Assembly: GCA_013415595.1 (NCBI GenBank)
Contig: JAAEEW010000114.1
Coordinates: 1-5,635 of the forward strand
Source: Methanosarcinales archaeon
Lineage (GTDB): Archaea > Halobacteriota > Methanosarcinia > Methanotrichales > Methanotrichaceae
Direction: 5' to 3'
DNA length: 5,635 nt
Shown here: piece after piece, positions 4,877 to 5,635 of the stretch
Position numbering within the stretch: position 1 is the first letter of the stretch
How the letters are laid out: each line of letters begins with the position of its first letter
Notes under the pieces: model-generated
What the model was told of the DNA's origin: nothing
The model's database searches: none
What the model saw: the letters and a program-made list of their open reading frames with translations, nothing else
Made by a program: the position numbers and the translations under genes

Positions 4877-5479
4877 ATGAAATTCATTTCTTATAAATTG
4901 TTCCAACAGAGATATGAAAGATCAGAGAATATCTCGATTTTAATGATTCTCATCGAGATGGGGAAGGATGACCTCTGCGGGGCTAGCTGCAATATCAACA
5001 ACCTGGCAGGCACTTTCTTCGCAGGCACAAGTCCGCTGCTAAGGCCGTTCCTGGAGAGGCTGGGGGAGCTGCTGCCGGCGGAGAGGCAGGGAGTGAACAA
5101 GGGCTACATCGTCGGATCGCTGCGCACTCATGTGAACTCTCTCTTCGCCAACCAGGAATCTATATCCGTAGAGGCTGATGGAAAGGTGGTGGAGATAAAG
5201 AGGTCGGAGCTGGACGAGATGATCGCCGCCAAGTATCCCTCATTCCAGCACCAGTCCCTAAACCTCCCCGGCCTCCTGTTCATCCAGAGCGGCCCGGCCC
5301 TGCATGCCGCCAGCATCGCCAAGCTGCGGGAGATGCACGGCATCAGGATCCCGGATGGAAGAAGGACCCAGCGGTATTTCTTCCACACCACCGTGGTCTC
5401 CCTGCAGGCCGACCAGGAGCGAATCAGGATCGAGCTGGACCTGGCGCGCCTCCCCAACAATCCCCACCAGGCCGAGTAG
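4877..5479 (+). CDS. Hypothetical protein of about 200 aa, family not recognised
   Basis: I do not recognise this product. From ATG 4877 it is 200 aa, soluble, with no signal peptide and no clear membrane segment. Two cysteines lie close together (C34, C38, in LCGASCNINN). The middle (about 53-70) looks helical and leucine-rich; the C-terminal half alternates hydrophobic and charged residues, as in alpha/beta proteins (KVVEIKRSELDEMIAAK, 103-119; RIRIELDLARL, 182-192). Strong G/C bias at third codon positions over most of the frame supports a real gene. The first 25 codons are AT-richer. The start is uncertain: GTG 4853 (208 aa), ATG 4877, or ATG 4943 or 4958, the last two fitting a TATA-like site at 4891. 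None has a good ribosome binding site. The gene is divergent from the regulator and ends 66 bp before the TnpB stop codon. Confidence 0.7.
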   Translation: MKFISYKLFQQRYERSENISILMILIEMGKDDLCGASCNINNLAGTFFAGTSPLLRPFLERLGELLPAERQGVNKGYIVGSLRTHVNSLFANQESISVEADGKVVEIKRSELDEMIAAKYPSFQHQSLNLPGLLFIQSGPALHAASIAKLREMHGIRIPDGRRTQRYFFHTTVVSLQADQERIRIELDLARLPNNPHQAE

Positions 5480-5536
5480 ACAGTGCCGGAGACCCCGACT
5501 CCGACCGGTTGTGCTCCAGGCCGGCTTGTGAATGAG

Positions 5537-5570
5537 GGGGAGTGACTACTCCCCGCCCTGAAGGGCGAGG
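5537..5570 (-). mobile_element. Right-end palindromes of an IS200/IS605-type element, probable omega RNA 3' region
   Basis: Two hairpins overlap the tnpB stop codon. On the minus strand CCTCGCCC (5570-5563) pairs with GGGCGGGG (5558-5551) around TTCA, with one G-U pair. GGGGAGT (5554-5548) pairs perfectly with ACTCCCC (5543-5537) around AGTC. They share the GGGG at 5554-5551, so only one can form at a time. Subterminal hairpins of this type lie at the right end of IS200/IS605 elements, where the tnpB-associated guide RNA is produced. The exact element boundary is not visible; it is likely between about 5520 and 5545. Confidence 0.6.
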
Positions 5571-5635
5571 CTTCTATGGCTTCCTATGCCAACAGACTGT
5601 AGCCCCAGTCTGAGTATGTTGATCGCTGCGTTCCA
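5546..5635 (-). CDS. tnpB: TnpB (IS200/IS605/IS1341-type) C-terminal end, cut by window edge
   Basis: Read on the minus strand from the right edge, the DNA encodes 29 residues beginning WNAAINILRLG and ending in LALQGGE, then TAG. D-x-N-AA-x-NIL is the last RuvC motif of TnpB, the RNA-guided nuclease of IS200/IS605-family elements; the catalytic Asp would be one residue beyond the edge. The tail after NIL, rich in Gly, Ser and Arg and ending in LQGGE next to a palindromic stop-codon region, is what archaeal TnpB genes look like at the element's right end. Only the 3' end is visible, so whether the gene is intact, and whether a TnpA (Y1 transposase) partner is present, cannot be judged. The assignment is confident despite the short length because motif, frame and flanking palindromes agree. 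Confidence 0.85.
   Translation of the reverse strand, partial: WNAAINILRLGLQSVGIGSHRSLALQGGE

Noticed and set aside
5304..5531. Plus-strand 75-codon frame overlapping the end of the unknown gene
   Set aside because: Serine/arginine/proline-rich shadow of the real frame, with no independent support.

Overview
The window looks like chromosomal DNA from a methanogenic archaeon. The best guess is the Methanotrichaceae (Methanothrix/Methanosaeta) or a relative in the Methanosarcinia. This rests on archaeal-type HisF with an extended N-terminal loop, a stand-alone glutamate-synthase-like FMN protein, a methanogen-type winged-helix regulator, AT-rich TATA boxes in otherwise GC-rich DNA, T-tract terminators without a strict hairpin, and heavy use of AGG/AGA arginine codons. 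The genus is an inference; no rRNA or marker gene is present.

Layout. (1) 38-1633, minus strand: an FMN-binding glutamate synthase-like protein. (2) 1634-2025: a divergent control region with TATA-like elements for both sides and, just before hisH, an exact GGAA-N6-TTCC palindrome that matches the NrpR nitrogen operator known from Methanococcus. (3) 2026-3431, plus strand: hisH and hisF overlap by 7 nt. They encode the two subunits of imidazole glycerol phosphate synthase, the step that links histidine and purine metabolism. (4) About 3517-3777, plus strand: a small stand-alone FeoA-domain protein with its own TATA box, bracketed by T-tract terminators. (5) 3778-4301: a 520-bp stretch with no convincing gene, holding T-rich repeats and two strong GC-rich hairpins. 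(6) 4302-4679, minus strand: a winged-helix transcription regulator whose TATA box sits inside an 8-bp inverted repeat, suggesting autoregulation. (7) About 4877-5479, plus strand: an unrecognised protein of about 200 aa. (8) 5546-5635, minus strand: the last 29 codons of a TnpB (IS200/IS605/IS1341-type RNA-guided nuclease), cut by the window edge. Palindromes at its stop codon are typical of the element's right end, where the guide RNA (omega RNA/reRNA) is made.

How the genes fit together. Glutamine/glutamate chemistry joins the first two units: HisH hydrolyses glutamine to glutamate and NH3, and the divergent protein resembles the synthase domain of glutamate synthase. A shared nitrogen-responsive region is therefore plausible but unproven. 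The right half is more accessory in character, with a regulator and an unknown gene facing away from each other across a shared AT-rich promoter region, next to a transposon end. The most interesting signals are the TnpB/omega-RNA end, the operator-like repeat around the regulator's TATA box, the NrpR-like site, and the structured gene-free block at 3.96-4.22 kb.
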